Assembly (NCBI GenBank): GCA_009469665.1
Contig: SSTB01000286.1
Span: 1-10,208 of the forward strand
Source: Azonexaceae bacterium
GTDB lineage: Bacteria; Pseudomonadota; Gammaproteobacteria; Burkholderiales; Rhodocyclaceae
Reading direction: 5' to 3'
Length of the DNA: 10,208 bases
Part shown: piece after piece, positions 1-7,893 of the stretch
Layout of the letters: each line of letters begins with the position of its first letter
Numbering within the stretch: position 1 is the first letter of the stretch
The notes under the pieces: model-generated
What the model was told of the DNA's origin: nothing
The model's database searches: none
Seen by the model: only the letters and a program-made list of their open reading frames with translations
Translations under genes and position numbers: made by a program

Positions 1-12
1 AAAAGCGGCGTA

Positions 13-1638
<1,626 letters not shown>

Positions 1639-1665
1639 GGTGTTCTCTGCACTGGGGTCTGTTTA

Positions 1666-3189
1666 TTAGATGGGGTCGCCGTCGAGGCGGAATTCGACAA
1701 CCGCCTTGCAGCCGCCGCTAGGGCTTTCTTCCAGGTCGATGATGCCGCCATGGTCCGCAACCACCTGCTGGGCGCGGGAGAGGCCGGTGCCGATATGACG
1801 CCCGCTGCCGCTCTTGGCGGTGAAGAAAGGCTCGAAGGCCTTGTGCCGCCACTCGGGGGGGATGCCGGGGCCGGTGTCGGAGACCTCGACACGGACGTAC
1901 TCGCCGGCGTGCGCGCTGGTAATGCTCAGTTCGCGGCGATTCCAGCCTTTGACGTTCATGGCCTCCACCGCGTTCTCGATCAGAACCTTGAAGAGCATGC
2001 GCAGCGGCAGGGCGCGGCCGATGATATTGGGTAGGACCGGAGCCGGGCGCCAGTCCACGACCACGCCGGCGTTGAGGAAGCGGGGGGTGCTGATGTCCAG
2101 GACGTCGCGCAAGACTTCGTTGAGATTGACCCCCACCTGGATTTCCGGTGGACTCTGGGGAATCACCTGGCGCAGCGACTCCATATGCTCCCGGCTGGCC
2201 CCCAGGGCATCCTGAAGAACGCGAGCGGAAGCCGGATCCCGCCGCTGCAGCACCGCCACTGCAGATGCCATGACGTTCATCGGCTCTTCGAGGCGGAAGA
2301 GGGCGGCGGACAAGCCTTCGCGAATGGAGGCGCGGCGTTCCTCCTCGGCCAGGACGGCTTGCAGGGCAGCGGTACGGGCTTTCTCCTGTTCGGCCCGCAG
2401 GCCGGTAACGTCGGAAATGACCAGGAGAAGCCCGGGCGGGCCGCTCACACAGAAATAGCTGTCGGCACAATCGCTCTTCATTTCCACCGGCGAGGCGGTC
2501 ACCGCCAGCCAGCGGGCCCGGCCCCCGGGACAGTCGATGCGCGCTTCCCGATTGTCCAGGGCGCAGCTCTCGGCCCCCTGCTCCAGGAGCGCCCGCCAGG
2601 AGGGGCAAAGGCTGTCCAGGAGGACATGAGCGGGCTCCCGCACGCGCAGGTCGGTCACCAGCTTCTTGTACTCCTGATTGTCCAGCAGCACGCGGCCCGC
2701 GGTGTCGAGCAGGGCAAAGGCGATCGGGGCGGCATCGACCACCGTCTCGATCAGTTTCTTCTGATTGCGCACCAGGCACTCCAGGCGATTGAGCTCGGTG
2801 ACGTCGCGGTGCATGCCCACGTAGTGGGTGGTGCGTCCCTGGCTGTCGAGGAGGGGAGTGATGCTCAGTTCGGCGAGGTAGTTTTCGCCATTCTTGCGCC
2901 GGTTGAGGAGGCGACCGGACCAGGGGCGCTGGGTGGCGAGACTGTCCCACAGAGCCCGGTACAACTCCGGCGGGGTGGTCTGGTTGGAGAGCACCGATTC
3001 ATTGCAGCCGACGATCTCCTCCAGGCTGTAGCCGGTGACGCGGGAAAAAGCCGCATTGGCGAAGAGGATCTTCGCTTTGGCGTCGGTGATCGAAATGGCC
3101 AGATCGGATTGGGCGACTGCCTGTCGGTAAGCCTCGGCGGGCAGTTCGGCCCCGACGGGCAGGGTGGGAGAAGGTTTGGCTGCCGGCAT
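1666..3189 (-). CDS. nifL: NifL, redox- and nitrogen-sensing anti-activator of NifA
   Basis: The product, 507 residues from the chosen start, is a flavoprotein that binds NifA and blocks it under oxygen or fixed nitrogen. The first PAS domain (about 18-135) resembles the FAD-binding PAS of Azotobacter NifL, with AISITD (31-36), [10 protein letters not shown] (63-72), PWSG (89-92) and [10 protein letters not shown] (123-132). A second PAS domain (about 145-265) follows, then an H-like helical segment (about 285-345) and a GHKL ATPase domain. The GHKL domain shows an N box ENAVEA (405-410), a G1 box DTGPGIP (438-444) and a G2 box GTGLS (467-471). The segment where a kinase would carry its phospho-accepting His (LFRLEEPMN, about 297-305) has none, so the protein is not expected to act as a histidine kinase. 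I chose the ATG at 3189 because AGGAG stands 6 bp upstream. The longer reading from 3234 lacks a ribosome binding site and starts inside the putative promoter. Confidence 0.94.
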   Translation of the reverse strand: MPAAKPSPTLPVGAELPAEAYRQAVAQSDLAISITDAKAKILFANAAFSRVTGYSLEEIVGCNESVLSNQTTPPELYRALWDSLATQRPWSGRLLNRRKNGENYLAELSITPLLDSQGRTTHYVGMHRDVTELNRLECLVRNQKKLIETVVDAAPIAFALLDTAGRVLLDNQEYKKLVTDLRVREPAHVLLDSLCPSWRALLEQGAESCALDNREARIDCPGGRARWLAVTASPVEMKSDCADSYFCVSGPPGLLLVISDVTGLRAEQEKARTAALQAVLAEEERRASIREGLSAALFRLEEPMNVMASAVAVLQRRDPASARVLQDALGASREHMESLRQVIPQSPPEIQVGVNLNEVLRDVLDISTPRFLNAGVVVDWRPAPVLPNIIGRALPLRMLFKVLIENAVEAMNVKGWNRRELSITSAHAGEYVRVEVSDTGPGIPPEWRHKAFEPFFTAKSGSGRHIGTGLSRAQQVVADHGGIIDLEESPSGGCKAVVEFRLDGDPI

Positions 3190-3195
3190 GGCGGG

Positions 3196-3200
3196 CTCCT
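3196..3200 (-). promoter_or_regulatory. Ribosome binding site deciding the nifL start
   Basis: On the minus strand AGGAG lies 6 bp before the ATG at 3189. The alternative in-frame ATG at 3234 has no comparable site. This fixes NifL at 507 rather than 522 residues. Confidence 0.75.
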
Positions 3201-3222
3201 GAGTCGCGTTCCGGAAAGGACT

Positions 3223-3238
3223 AGCAGAATCCATGCCG
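3223..3238 (-). promoter_or_regulatory. Putative sigma-54 (-24/-12) promoter for nifLA
   Basis: Read on the minus strand, this is CGGCATG-GATT-CTGCT. It keeps the invariant GG-N10-GC spacing (GG at 3237-3236, GC at 3225-3224) and matches 8 of the 11 fixed bases of TGGCACG-N4-TTGC. The predicted transcript start is about 3212, which gives a 23-nt leader before the nifL ATG at 3189. The match is moderate, but the leader length equals that of the stronger rnfA promoter and an activator site lies about 97 bp upstream. In other diazotrophs nifLA can be driven by NtrC or by sigma-70 promoters, so NifA control of this promoter is inference. Confidence 0.5.
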
Positions 3239-3301
3239 CGCCACAGGAGAACGGACGGGTGTCCGCGGGAGCGGGCTTTTGGCCCCGATGGAGGGCGTTC
3301 C

Positions 3302-3317
3302 TGTCAGATTCGCGACA
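3302..3317. promoter_or_regulatory. NifA upstream activator sequence (UAS)
   Basis: A perfect TGT-N10-ACA, the established NifA binding consensus, spans 3302-3317. Its centre is about 118 bp upstream of the predicted rnfA transcript start and about 97 bp upstream of the predicted nifL transcript start. Both distances are in the usual enhancer range. I found no other TGT-N10-ACA in the 261-bp control region. The site is symmetric, so it could serve both promoters. Confidence 0.82.
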
Positions 3318-3325
3318 ATTTGTCG
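3313..3325. repeat. Short inverted repeat overlapping the UAS
   Basis: CGACAA-T-TTGTCG is a perfect 6-bp inverted repeat with a 1-bp centre, and it shares 3313-3317 with the right half of the NifA site. It resembles a small operator but does not match the FNR/Anr consensus TTGAT-N4-ATCAA. The binding protein, if any, is unknown, and chance occurrence is possible. Confidence 0.4.
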
Positions 3326-3326
3326 G

Positions 3327-3354
3327 ATGCCGGCTGCACCGGCATGGTGCGGCC
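3327..3354. repeat. Overlapping stem-loops between UAS and rnfA promoter
   Basis: Two mutually exclusive hairpins can form here. One pairs ATGCCGG (3327-3333) with CCGGCAT (3339-3345) around a 5-nt loop. The other pairs GGCTGCACC (3332-3340) with GGTGCGGCC (3346-3354), with one mismatch (G-U in RNA). No T-run follows, so a terminator is unlikely. The position upstream of both predicted transcript starts means neither mRNA would contain it. Any role would be in the DNA, for example as a protein site or in bending. Confidence 0.4.
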
Positions 3355-3401
3355 TCGCGCAAAGCCGCACGCCTGGGGGCTTTGGGCTGGAAGGGCAAGA
3401 T

Positions 3402-3417
3402 TGGCACGGGATGTGCC
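3402..3417 (+). promoter_or_regulatory. Sigma-54 (-24/-12) promoter of the rnf operon
   Basis: The sequence TGGCACG-GGAT-GTGC matches 10 of the 11 fixed bases of the consensus TGGCACG-N4-TTGC. The GG (3403-3404) and GC (3415-3416) are exactly 10 bp apart. The predicted transcript start is about 3428, leaving a 23-nt leader before the rnfA ATG at 3451. Together with the NifA site at 3302-3317 this is a canonical nif promoter and indicates that rnf is co-regulated with nitrogenase. I see no clear AT-rich IHF site between activator site and promoter. Confidence 0.85.
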
Positions 3418-3450
3418 TCGTGCCTTCCAACACGGAACCCTGTACTCCCC

Positions 3451-4029
3451 ATGAGCGAATTCATCCTCCTGCTGCTCTCCACCGCCCTGGTTAACAACGT
3501 GGTGCTCATCAAGTTTCTGGGGTTGTGCCCCACTATGGGCGTATCCAAGAGCGTGGACAGCGCCTTCGGTATGGGCCTGGCGACGACCTTTGTCATCACC
3601 CTGGCGGCCGGCGCCTCCTGGATGCTGGAAAACTGGCTGCTGGCTCCCCTGGGGCTGGGCTATCTGCGCATCCTCACCTTCATCCTGGTCATCGCGGCAG
3701 TGGTGCAATTCACCGAGATGTTCATCAAGAAGGCCAGCCCCGGGCTCTACCAGTCCCTGGGCATCTACCTTCCGCTGATCACCACCAACTGCGCCGTGCT
3801 GGGCGTGGCGCTGCTCAACGTCGAGCAGAAGTTCAGCCTGTTCAAGAGCCTGCTCTATGGCTTCGGCTCCGCCCTCGGCTTCACCCTCGTGCTGCTCATC
3901 TTCGCCGGCCTGCGTGAGCGGGTGGCGCTTTCCCGGGTGCCCGCCGCCTTCGACGGGGCGCCCATCGCCTTCGTCACCATCAGCCTGCTCGCCCTCGCTT
4001 TCATGGGCTTCTCCGGGTTGAACGTGTAG
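3451..4029 (+). CDS. rnfA: RnfA, integral membrane subunit of the Rnf complex
   Basis: This 192-residue polytopic inner-membrane protein is about the usual family length and has around six hydrophobic segments. It is one of the paired, inverted-topology subunits (with RnfE) that hold an intramembrane iron centre and carry electrons across the membrane in Rnf/Nqr complexes. The two half-site cysteines are visible: C26 in LGLCPTMG and C114 in TTNCAVLG. It is the first gene of the operon, divergent from nifL and 23 nt downstream of the predicted sigma-54 transcript start. The ATG at 3451 gives the canonical MSEF start. No strong Shine-Dalgarno is seen: GGAA at 3434-3437 is weak and distant. A much longer upstream reading in the same frame runs antisense through nifL and is not credible. 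Confidence 0.96.
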   Translation: MSEFILLLLSTALVNNVVLIKFLGLCPTMGVSKSVDSAFGMGLATTFVITLAAGASWMLENWLLAPLGLGYLRILTFILVIAAVVQFTEMFIKKASPGLYQSLGIYLPLITTNCAVLGVALLNVEQKFSLFKSLLYGFGSALGFTLVLLIFAGLRERVALSRVPAAFDGAPIAFVTISLLALAFMGFSGLNV

Positions 4030-4039
4030 AGGAGAAGTC

Positions 4040-4120
4040 ATGACGACCCCCACGCTCACCTTGTTCGCTGCCCCCCAGGGGGGCGCCGCCGCCCTCGGGG
4101 CGGCCCTTCGGGAGGCTTGA
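4040..4120 (+). CDS. Putative 26-residue small ORF between rnfA and rnfB
   Basis: A 27-codon frame (ATG at 4040, TGA at 4118-4120) begins 10 bp after the rnfA stop. It has a good ribosome binding site, GGAG (4031-4034), 5 bp before the ATG. It encodes an alanine/glycine-rich peptide starting MTTPTLTLFAA and ends one base before the rnfB ATG (TGA-C-ATG). The frame runs through the whole hairpin repeat. A ribosome translating it would melt the hairpins and arrive at the rnfB start, so a role in translational coupling is plausible. The peptide itself may have no function. It could instead be an accidental frame created by a repeat element. Confidence 0.35.
   Translation: MTTPTLTLFAAPQGGAAALGAALREA
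4069..4115. repeat. GC-rich intergenic hairpin repeat in the rnfA-rnfB gap
   Basis: Consecutive hairpins fill the gap. GCCCCCC and GGGGGGC (4070-4076 and 4078-4084) pair perfectly around one A. GCCGCCC and GGGCGGC (4088-4094 and 4098-4104) pair around a 3-nt loop. CCC-TTC-GGG follows at 4104-4112. The last one touches the rnfB ribosome binding site (GGAGG, 4111-4115). Tandem C-run/G-run hairpins of this form are, as I recall, dispersed in betaproteobacterial genomes. Copy number cannot be judged from this window. Confidence 0.6.
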
Positions 4121-4121
4121 C

Positions 4122-4649
4122 ATGATCGCCGCCATCCTCAGTCTTACCCTACTCGGCGCCGCCCTCGGCATCGTCCTCGGCGTCGCCAACAAGTTCCTGG
4201 CCGTCGAAGGCAACCCGGTGGTCGACGAGCTGATTGCCATGATGCCCGGCTCCAACTGCGGCCAGTGCGGCTTCCCGGGCTGTTCCGGCGCCGCTGCCGC
4301 CATCGTGGAGGGCTCTGCTGCGCCCACTTGCTGCCCGCCGGGCGGCAAGGCCCTGGCCGCCGCCATTGCGGCCAAGCTGGGCCTCAGCGTCGATCTCTCG
4401 GCCATGGCCGACGACGGCCCCAAGATCGCCATGGTCGCCGAGGAGCTGTGCATCGGCTGCTGCCGCTGCAGCAAGGTCTGCCCCACCGACGCCATCATCG
4501 GCGCCGCCAAGCAGGTGCATAACGTCTTCCGCGAAGCCTGCACCGGCTGTTCCAGTTGCGTCGAAAAATGCCCCACCGAGGCCCTGGTCATGCGTCCGGT
4601 GCCCATCACCCTGCAGCATTGGGTGATGCCCAAACCCCTGGCCGCCTGA
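4122..4649 (+). CDS. rnfB: RnfB, iron-sulfur subunit of the Rnf complex
   Basis: The 175-residue protein has an N-terminal membrane anchor (about 2-24) and cytoplasmic iron-sulfur domains. It is thought to exchange electrons with ferredoxin. The first cluster motif is C46-x2-C49-x4-C54-x16-C71 followed by PPGG, the RnfB-specific domain. Two ferredoxin-type 4Fe-4S motifs follow: C110, C113, C116, C120 and C140, C143, C146, C150, each ending in C-P-T. Two additional cysteines, C70 and C114, sit directly beside ligand cysteines. The ATG at 4122 has GGAGG 6 bp upstream and lies one base after the stop of the 26-codon frame. The next gene, rnfC, starts 13 bp after the stop. Confidence 0.96.
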   Translation: MIAAILSLTLLGAALGIVLGVANKFLAVEGNPVVDELIAMMPGSNCGQCGFPGCSGAAAAIVEGSAAPTCCPPGGKALAAAIAAKLGLSVDLSAMADDGPKIAMVAEELCIGCCRCSKVCPTDAIIGAAKQVHNVFREACTGCSSCVEKCPTEALVMRPVPITLQHWVMPKPLAA

Positions 4650-4662
4650 GGACCGAACCATC

Positions 4663-6183
4663 ATGGGCTTCATGAACCTCTTCAAGCACTTTCTCGGTGA
4701 CGACTGGGGCGTGCATCCGGACGACCACAAGCGACCCGCCGCCGACGCTCCGGTGCGCGTCATGCCGGTGCCGGCCAGGCTCTACCTGCCCCTGCAGCAG
4801 CACCTGGGCGGCCCGGCGCGGCCGGTGGTGCTGGTGGGTCAGAAGGTGAAAAAGGGCGAACGTATCGCCGAGGCCCAGGGCATGGTCTCGGCGCCCCTCC
4901 ATGCGCCCACCTCGGGCATCATCGCCGCCGTTACCGAAGTCACCGCGCCGCATCCCTCCGGCCTCACTTTGCCGGCCATCATCCTGGAGGCCGACGGGGC
5001 CGACGAGTGGTGCGCGTTGTCGGCCTGCGACGACCCCTTCGCCCTTGAACCGGCAGAAATCGGCAAGCGGGTGGCGGCGGCCGGCGTGGTCGGCCTGGGC
5101 GGCGCCGCCTTCCCCTCGGCGGTGAAGCTCGTCGGCGCTTCCCGCGCCCAGGTGTCCACCCTGGTCATGAACGGCGGCGAGTGCGAGCCCTACCTTTCCT
5201 GCGACGACCGCCTCATGCGCGACGCCGCCGTCGGCATCGTGGACGGCATACGCATCATGCTCCACGCCACCGGCGCCCAGGTCGCCCTGGTGGGCATCGA
5301 GGACAACAAGCCCGAGGCCGTCGCCGCCATGACGGCGGCCGCCGCCGGCTTCCCCAACGTGAAGGTGCGGGCGGTGCCCGCCCGCTACCCCATGGGTTCG
5401 GAAAAGCAGCTCATCCAGGTGCTGACCGGCATCGAGGTTCCCGCCGATGGCCGCCCCGCCGACGTGGGGGTCATCGTGCACAACGTCGGTACCGCCCTGG
5501 CGGTGCGCGCCGCGGTGCGCGAGGGCAAGCCGCTCATCGCCCGCCTGGTGACGGTCAATGGCGCCTGCGCCAGCGCTCCGGGCAATATCGAGGTACGCAT
5601 CGGCACCCTGGCCGAAGAGGTCATCGCCTTCGCCGGTGGCCTGAAGGGCGAGGGCCTCGGCCTTGCCCGCCGGGTCATGGGCGGCCCCATGATGGGCATG
5701 CAGATTCCCCACTGGCGGGTACCGGTGGTCAAGGGCAGCAGCGGCATCCTGGCCCTGGATGCCAACGAGGTGGCGGAGCAGGAGCCCAACCCCTGTATCC
5801 GCTGCGGCAGTTGCGTCAAAGCCTGCCCCATGGGCCTCCTGCCCCTGGAAATGAGCGCCCGCATCCGCACCGAGGCCTTCGACGAAGCCATCGACCTTGG
5901 ACTCAAGGACTGCATCGCCTGCGGCTGCTGCGCCTACGTCTGCCCCTCGCGCATTCCTTTGGTGCAGTACTTCGTCCATGCCAAGGGCGAACTGGCTTCC
6001 CAGGATCGCGCCAAGCTGCGCACGGAGGCGACCAAGAAGCTGGCCCAGCAGCGCCAGGAGCGGCTTGATCGGGAGGCACGCGAGAAGGCCAAGGCCGCCG
6101 CCAAGCGCAAGGCCGAGCGAGAGGCTGCTGCCGCCAAGGCTGCTGCTCCCGCCAGCGCCGAAACCCAGGGAGCTTCCGCATGA
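4663..6183 (+). CDS. rnfC: RnfC, NADH/flavin- and Fe-S-binding subunit of the Rnf complex
   Basis: This 506-residue peripheral cytoplasmic subunit is related to the 51-kDa NADH-binding subunit of complex I. It carries the NAD(H) reaction of the complex. An N-terminal RnfC barrel-sandwich domain spans about 15-115. The nucleotide/flavin-binding fold begins with the glycine-rich GVVGLGGAAFPSAVKL (141-156) and continues through NGGECEPYLSCDDRLM (170-185). Two 4Fe-4S motifs are clear: C378, C381, C384, C388 and C417, C420, C423, C427. The last 60 residues (about 445-506) are rich in Lys, Ala, Glu and Arg, probably a coiled coil with a disordered tail; long charged C-terminal extensions are known in RnfC. 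GAGGA stands about 10 bp before the ATG. The stop overlaps the rnfD start (ATGA), so the two are translationally coupled. Confidence 0.95.
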   Translation: MGFMNLFKHFLGDDWGVHPDDHKRPAADAPVRVMPVPARLYLPLQQHLGGPARPVVLVGQKVKKGERIAEAQGMVSAPLHAPTSGIIAAVTEVTAPHPSGLTLPAIILEADGADEWCALSACDDPFALEPAEIGKRVAAAGVVGLGGAAFPSAVKLVGASRAQVSTLVMNGGECEPYLSCDDRLMRDAAVGIVDGIRIMLHATGAQVALVGIEDNKPEAVAAMTAAAAGFPNVKVRAVPARYPMGSEKQLIQVLTGIEVPADGRPADVGVIVHNVGTALAVRAAVREGKPLIARLVTVNGACASAPGNIEVRIGTLAEEVIAFAGGLKGEGLGLARRVMGGPMMGMQIPHWRVPVVKGSSGILALDANEVAEQEPNPCIRCGSCVKACPMGLLPLEMSARIRTEAFDEAIDLGLKDCIACGCCAYVCPSRIPLVQYFVHAKGELASQDRAKLRTEATKKLAQQRQERLDREAREKAKAAAKRKAEREAAAAKAAAPASAETQGASA

Positions 6184-7277
6184 ACACCGCCCCGTTGACC
6201 GCCCAGCCCGTCGCCTCGCCCCACGCCCACGGCGGCAATTCCGTCACCCGCACCATGTTCCGGGTGCAGCTTGCCCTGGTGCCGGCCACCCTCTACGGCT
6301 TCTGGCTTTTCGGCTGGCCTTCCTTCTTCCTGTGGCTGCTCACCATCCTCTCCTGCCTGGGCTTCGAGGCCCTTTCCCTGAAGCTCACGGGCAGCGCCCG
6401 CCTCAAGGCCACCTTGCACGACGGCTCGGCGCTGCTCACCGGCTGGCTGCTGGCCATGACCCTGCCGCCCTGGGCGCCCTGGTGGGTGGCCGTGGTGGGC
6501 GGCTTCATTGCCATCGTCATCGGCAAGCAGGTGTTCGGCGGCGTCGGCCAGAACGTCTTCAACCCGGCCATGGTGGCGCGGGTGGCCCTGCTCGTCTCCT
6601 TCCCCGTGCCCCTGACCCAGTGGGTGACGCCCCTGCCGCTGACCCACCTGGCGGCGCCGGATTTCGTCGACGGCCTGCGCATCTTCCTGGGCAGCCTGCC
6701 CCAGCCCGACGCCATCGCCAGCGCTTCGCTGCTGGGCTTCTCCAAGACCGAGATGTCCCGCGGCATCGACCTCATCCATTCCCTGGGCGGCGAACAGGCG
6801 CCGGCCCTGTCGTGGATTGGCGCCCGTTCGGGGAGCTTCGGCGAATCGGCCTCGCTCCTCATCCTGGCCGGCGGTATCTACCTGCTGCTCTGCCGCATCA
6901 TCACCTGGCACACGCCGGTCGCCGTGCTGGCCGGCCTGGCGGTCCCGGCTGCCATCGGCCATGCCGTCGATCCGGCCCACTACCTGTCGGTCGAGGTGCA
7001 CCTGCTCTCCGGGGCGGCGGTGCTCGGCGCCTTCTTCATCGCCACCGACTACGTCACCTCGCCCAACACTGCTGCCGGGCAGATCGTTTTCGGTCTGGGC
7101 ATCGGCTTTCTCACCTGGATCATCCGCAGCTACGGCGGTTATCCCGAGGGCATGGCCTTCGCCGTGTTGCTCATGAATGCCCTGACGCCGGTGATCGATC
7201 GTTTTGTCAAACCGCGCATCCTCGGCCGCGACCGCCGGGGCAAGGCGCTGGATGTGCCGCAGGGCAGGGGGGTTTGA
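6180..7277 (+). CDS. rnfD: RnfD, membrane subunit carrying covalent flavin
   Basis: The 365-residue polytopic protein belongs to the NqrB/RnfD family. It takes part in electron transfer linked to ion translocation. Several hydrophobic segments are clear (about 30-65, 83-115, 225-260, 275-320, 325-340), and the family motif NVFNPAMVAR occurs at 125-134. The covalent FMN site in this family is normally S-G-A-T followed by P-L. The aligned region here is DAIASASLLGF (177-187), with Ser183 in place of the acceptor Thr and A180-S181 in place of S-G. ApbE-type flavin transferases may accept serine, so Ser183 could still be modified, but this is uncertain. It overlaps rnfC by 4 bp, and rnfG follows after 1 bp. 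Confidence 0.94.
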   Translation: MNTAPLTAQPVASPHAHGGNSVTRTMFRVQLALVPATLYGFWLFGWPSFFLWLLTILSCLGFEALSLKLTGSARLKATLHDGSALLTGWLLAMTLPPWAPWWVAVVGGFIAIVIGKQVFGGVGQNVFNPAMVARVALLVSFPVPLTQWVTPLPLTHLAAPDFVDGLRIFLGSLPQPDAIASASLLGFSKTEMSRGIDLIHSLGGEQAPALSWIGARSGSFGESASLLILAGGIYLLLCRIITWHTPVAVLAGLAVPAAIGHAVDPAHYLSVEVHLLSGAAVLGAFFIATDYVTSPNTAAGQIVFGLGIGFLTWIIRSYGGYPEGMAFAVLLMNALTPVIDRFVKPRILGRDRRGKALDVPQGRGV

Positions 7278-7278
7278 A

Positions 7279-7884
7279 ATGAATCTCGACGCCATCCGCG
7301 AAAAGATCAGCTACCAGCCGCTCTTGCTCGGCAGCTTCGCCCTCCTGGCCAGCGGTGCCCTGGCCTGGGCCTCGGGAGCCACCGGGGCCGCCATCGCAGC
7401 CGCCGAGGCCAAGGACCTGCGGGATTCCCTTTCCGAAGTGCTGCCCTCCGGTCTGGCCGACAACGATTTCCTCAAGGACACCGTCAGCGTCGACCGGGAC
7501 GGCCAGCCGGTGACCATCTACCGCGCCCGCCAGGGCCAGGAGGTCAAGGCCGCCCTGTTCAAGGTGGCAGGCCGGGGCTACGCCGGCGAGATCCAGATCC
7601 TCATGGCGGTGGACATGGCTGGGCACACCCTCGGGGTGCGCGTCCTCAAGCACGCCGAAACGCCGGGTCTGGGGGACAAGGTCGAAGTCAGGAAGGACGC
7701 GTGGATCAAGAGTTTCGACGGCAAGTCCCTGGGCGACCCGGCCCCCGAGAGATGGGCGGTGAAAAAGGACAACGGCGTCTTCGACCAGTTCGCCGGGGCC
7801 ACCATCACCCCCCGGGGCGTGGTCAAGGCGGTCAAGGGCGGGCTGGAGTTCTTTGCCGCCCACAAGGCGGAAATCACTGGCTAG
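7279..7884 (+). CDS. rnfG: RnfG, membrane-anchored FMN-binding subunit
   Basis: The 201-residue protein has one N-terminal membrane helix (about 15-36) and a periplasmic FMN-binding domain of the NqrC/RnfG type. The covalent flavin site is FAGATIT (171-177), with Thr175 as the expected FMN acceptor, in good agreement with the family pattern [S/A]-G-A-T-x-T. The conserved ETPGLGDK (127-134) is also present. I chose the ATG at 7279, one base after the rnfD stop and preceded by a G-rich ribosome binding site (7266-7272). The longer in-frame reading from 7204 would overlap rnfD by 74 bp and adds non-homologous sequence. The stop TAG merges with the rnfE ribosome binding site. Confidence 0.95.
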   Translation: MNLDAIREKISYQPLLLGSFALLASGALAWASGATGAAIAAAEAKDLRDSLSEVLPSGLADNDFLKDTVSVDRDGQPVTIYRARQGQEVKAALFKVAGRGYAGEIQILMAVDMAGHTLGVRVLKHAETPGLGDKVEVRKDAWIKSFDGKSLGDPAPERWAVKKDNGVFDQFAGATITPRGVVKAVKGGLEFFAAHKAEITG

Positions 7885-7893
7885 GAGCCCACC

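Noticed and set aside
3190..3234. Longer NifL start at 3234
   Set aside because: No ribosome binding site, and the ATG falls inside the putative -24/-12 promoter; the start at 3189 has AGGAG at 6 bp.
3327..3354. Rho-independent terminator
   Set aside because: No T-run on either strand, and it lies upstream of both predicted transcript starts.
3354..3376. Second sigma-54-like promoter for nifL around 3354-3376 on the minus strand
   Set aside because: AGGCGTG...TTTGC looks similar, but the GG to GC spacing is 11 rather than 10 bp.
2185..3450. Long plus-strand open reading upstream of and in frame with rnfA
   Set aside because: It runs antisense through nifL, has low-complexity Gly/Ala/Arg composition, and rnfA has a canonical MSEF start at 3451 just after a sigma-54 promoter.
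4606..7295. Long minus-strand frames opposite rnfC and rnfD
   Set aside because: Rich in His, Gly, Asp and Arg with no recognisable domain; typical mirror frames of high-GC genes.
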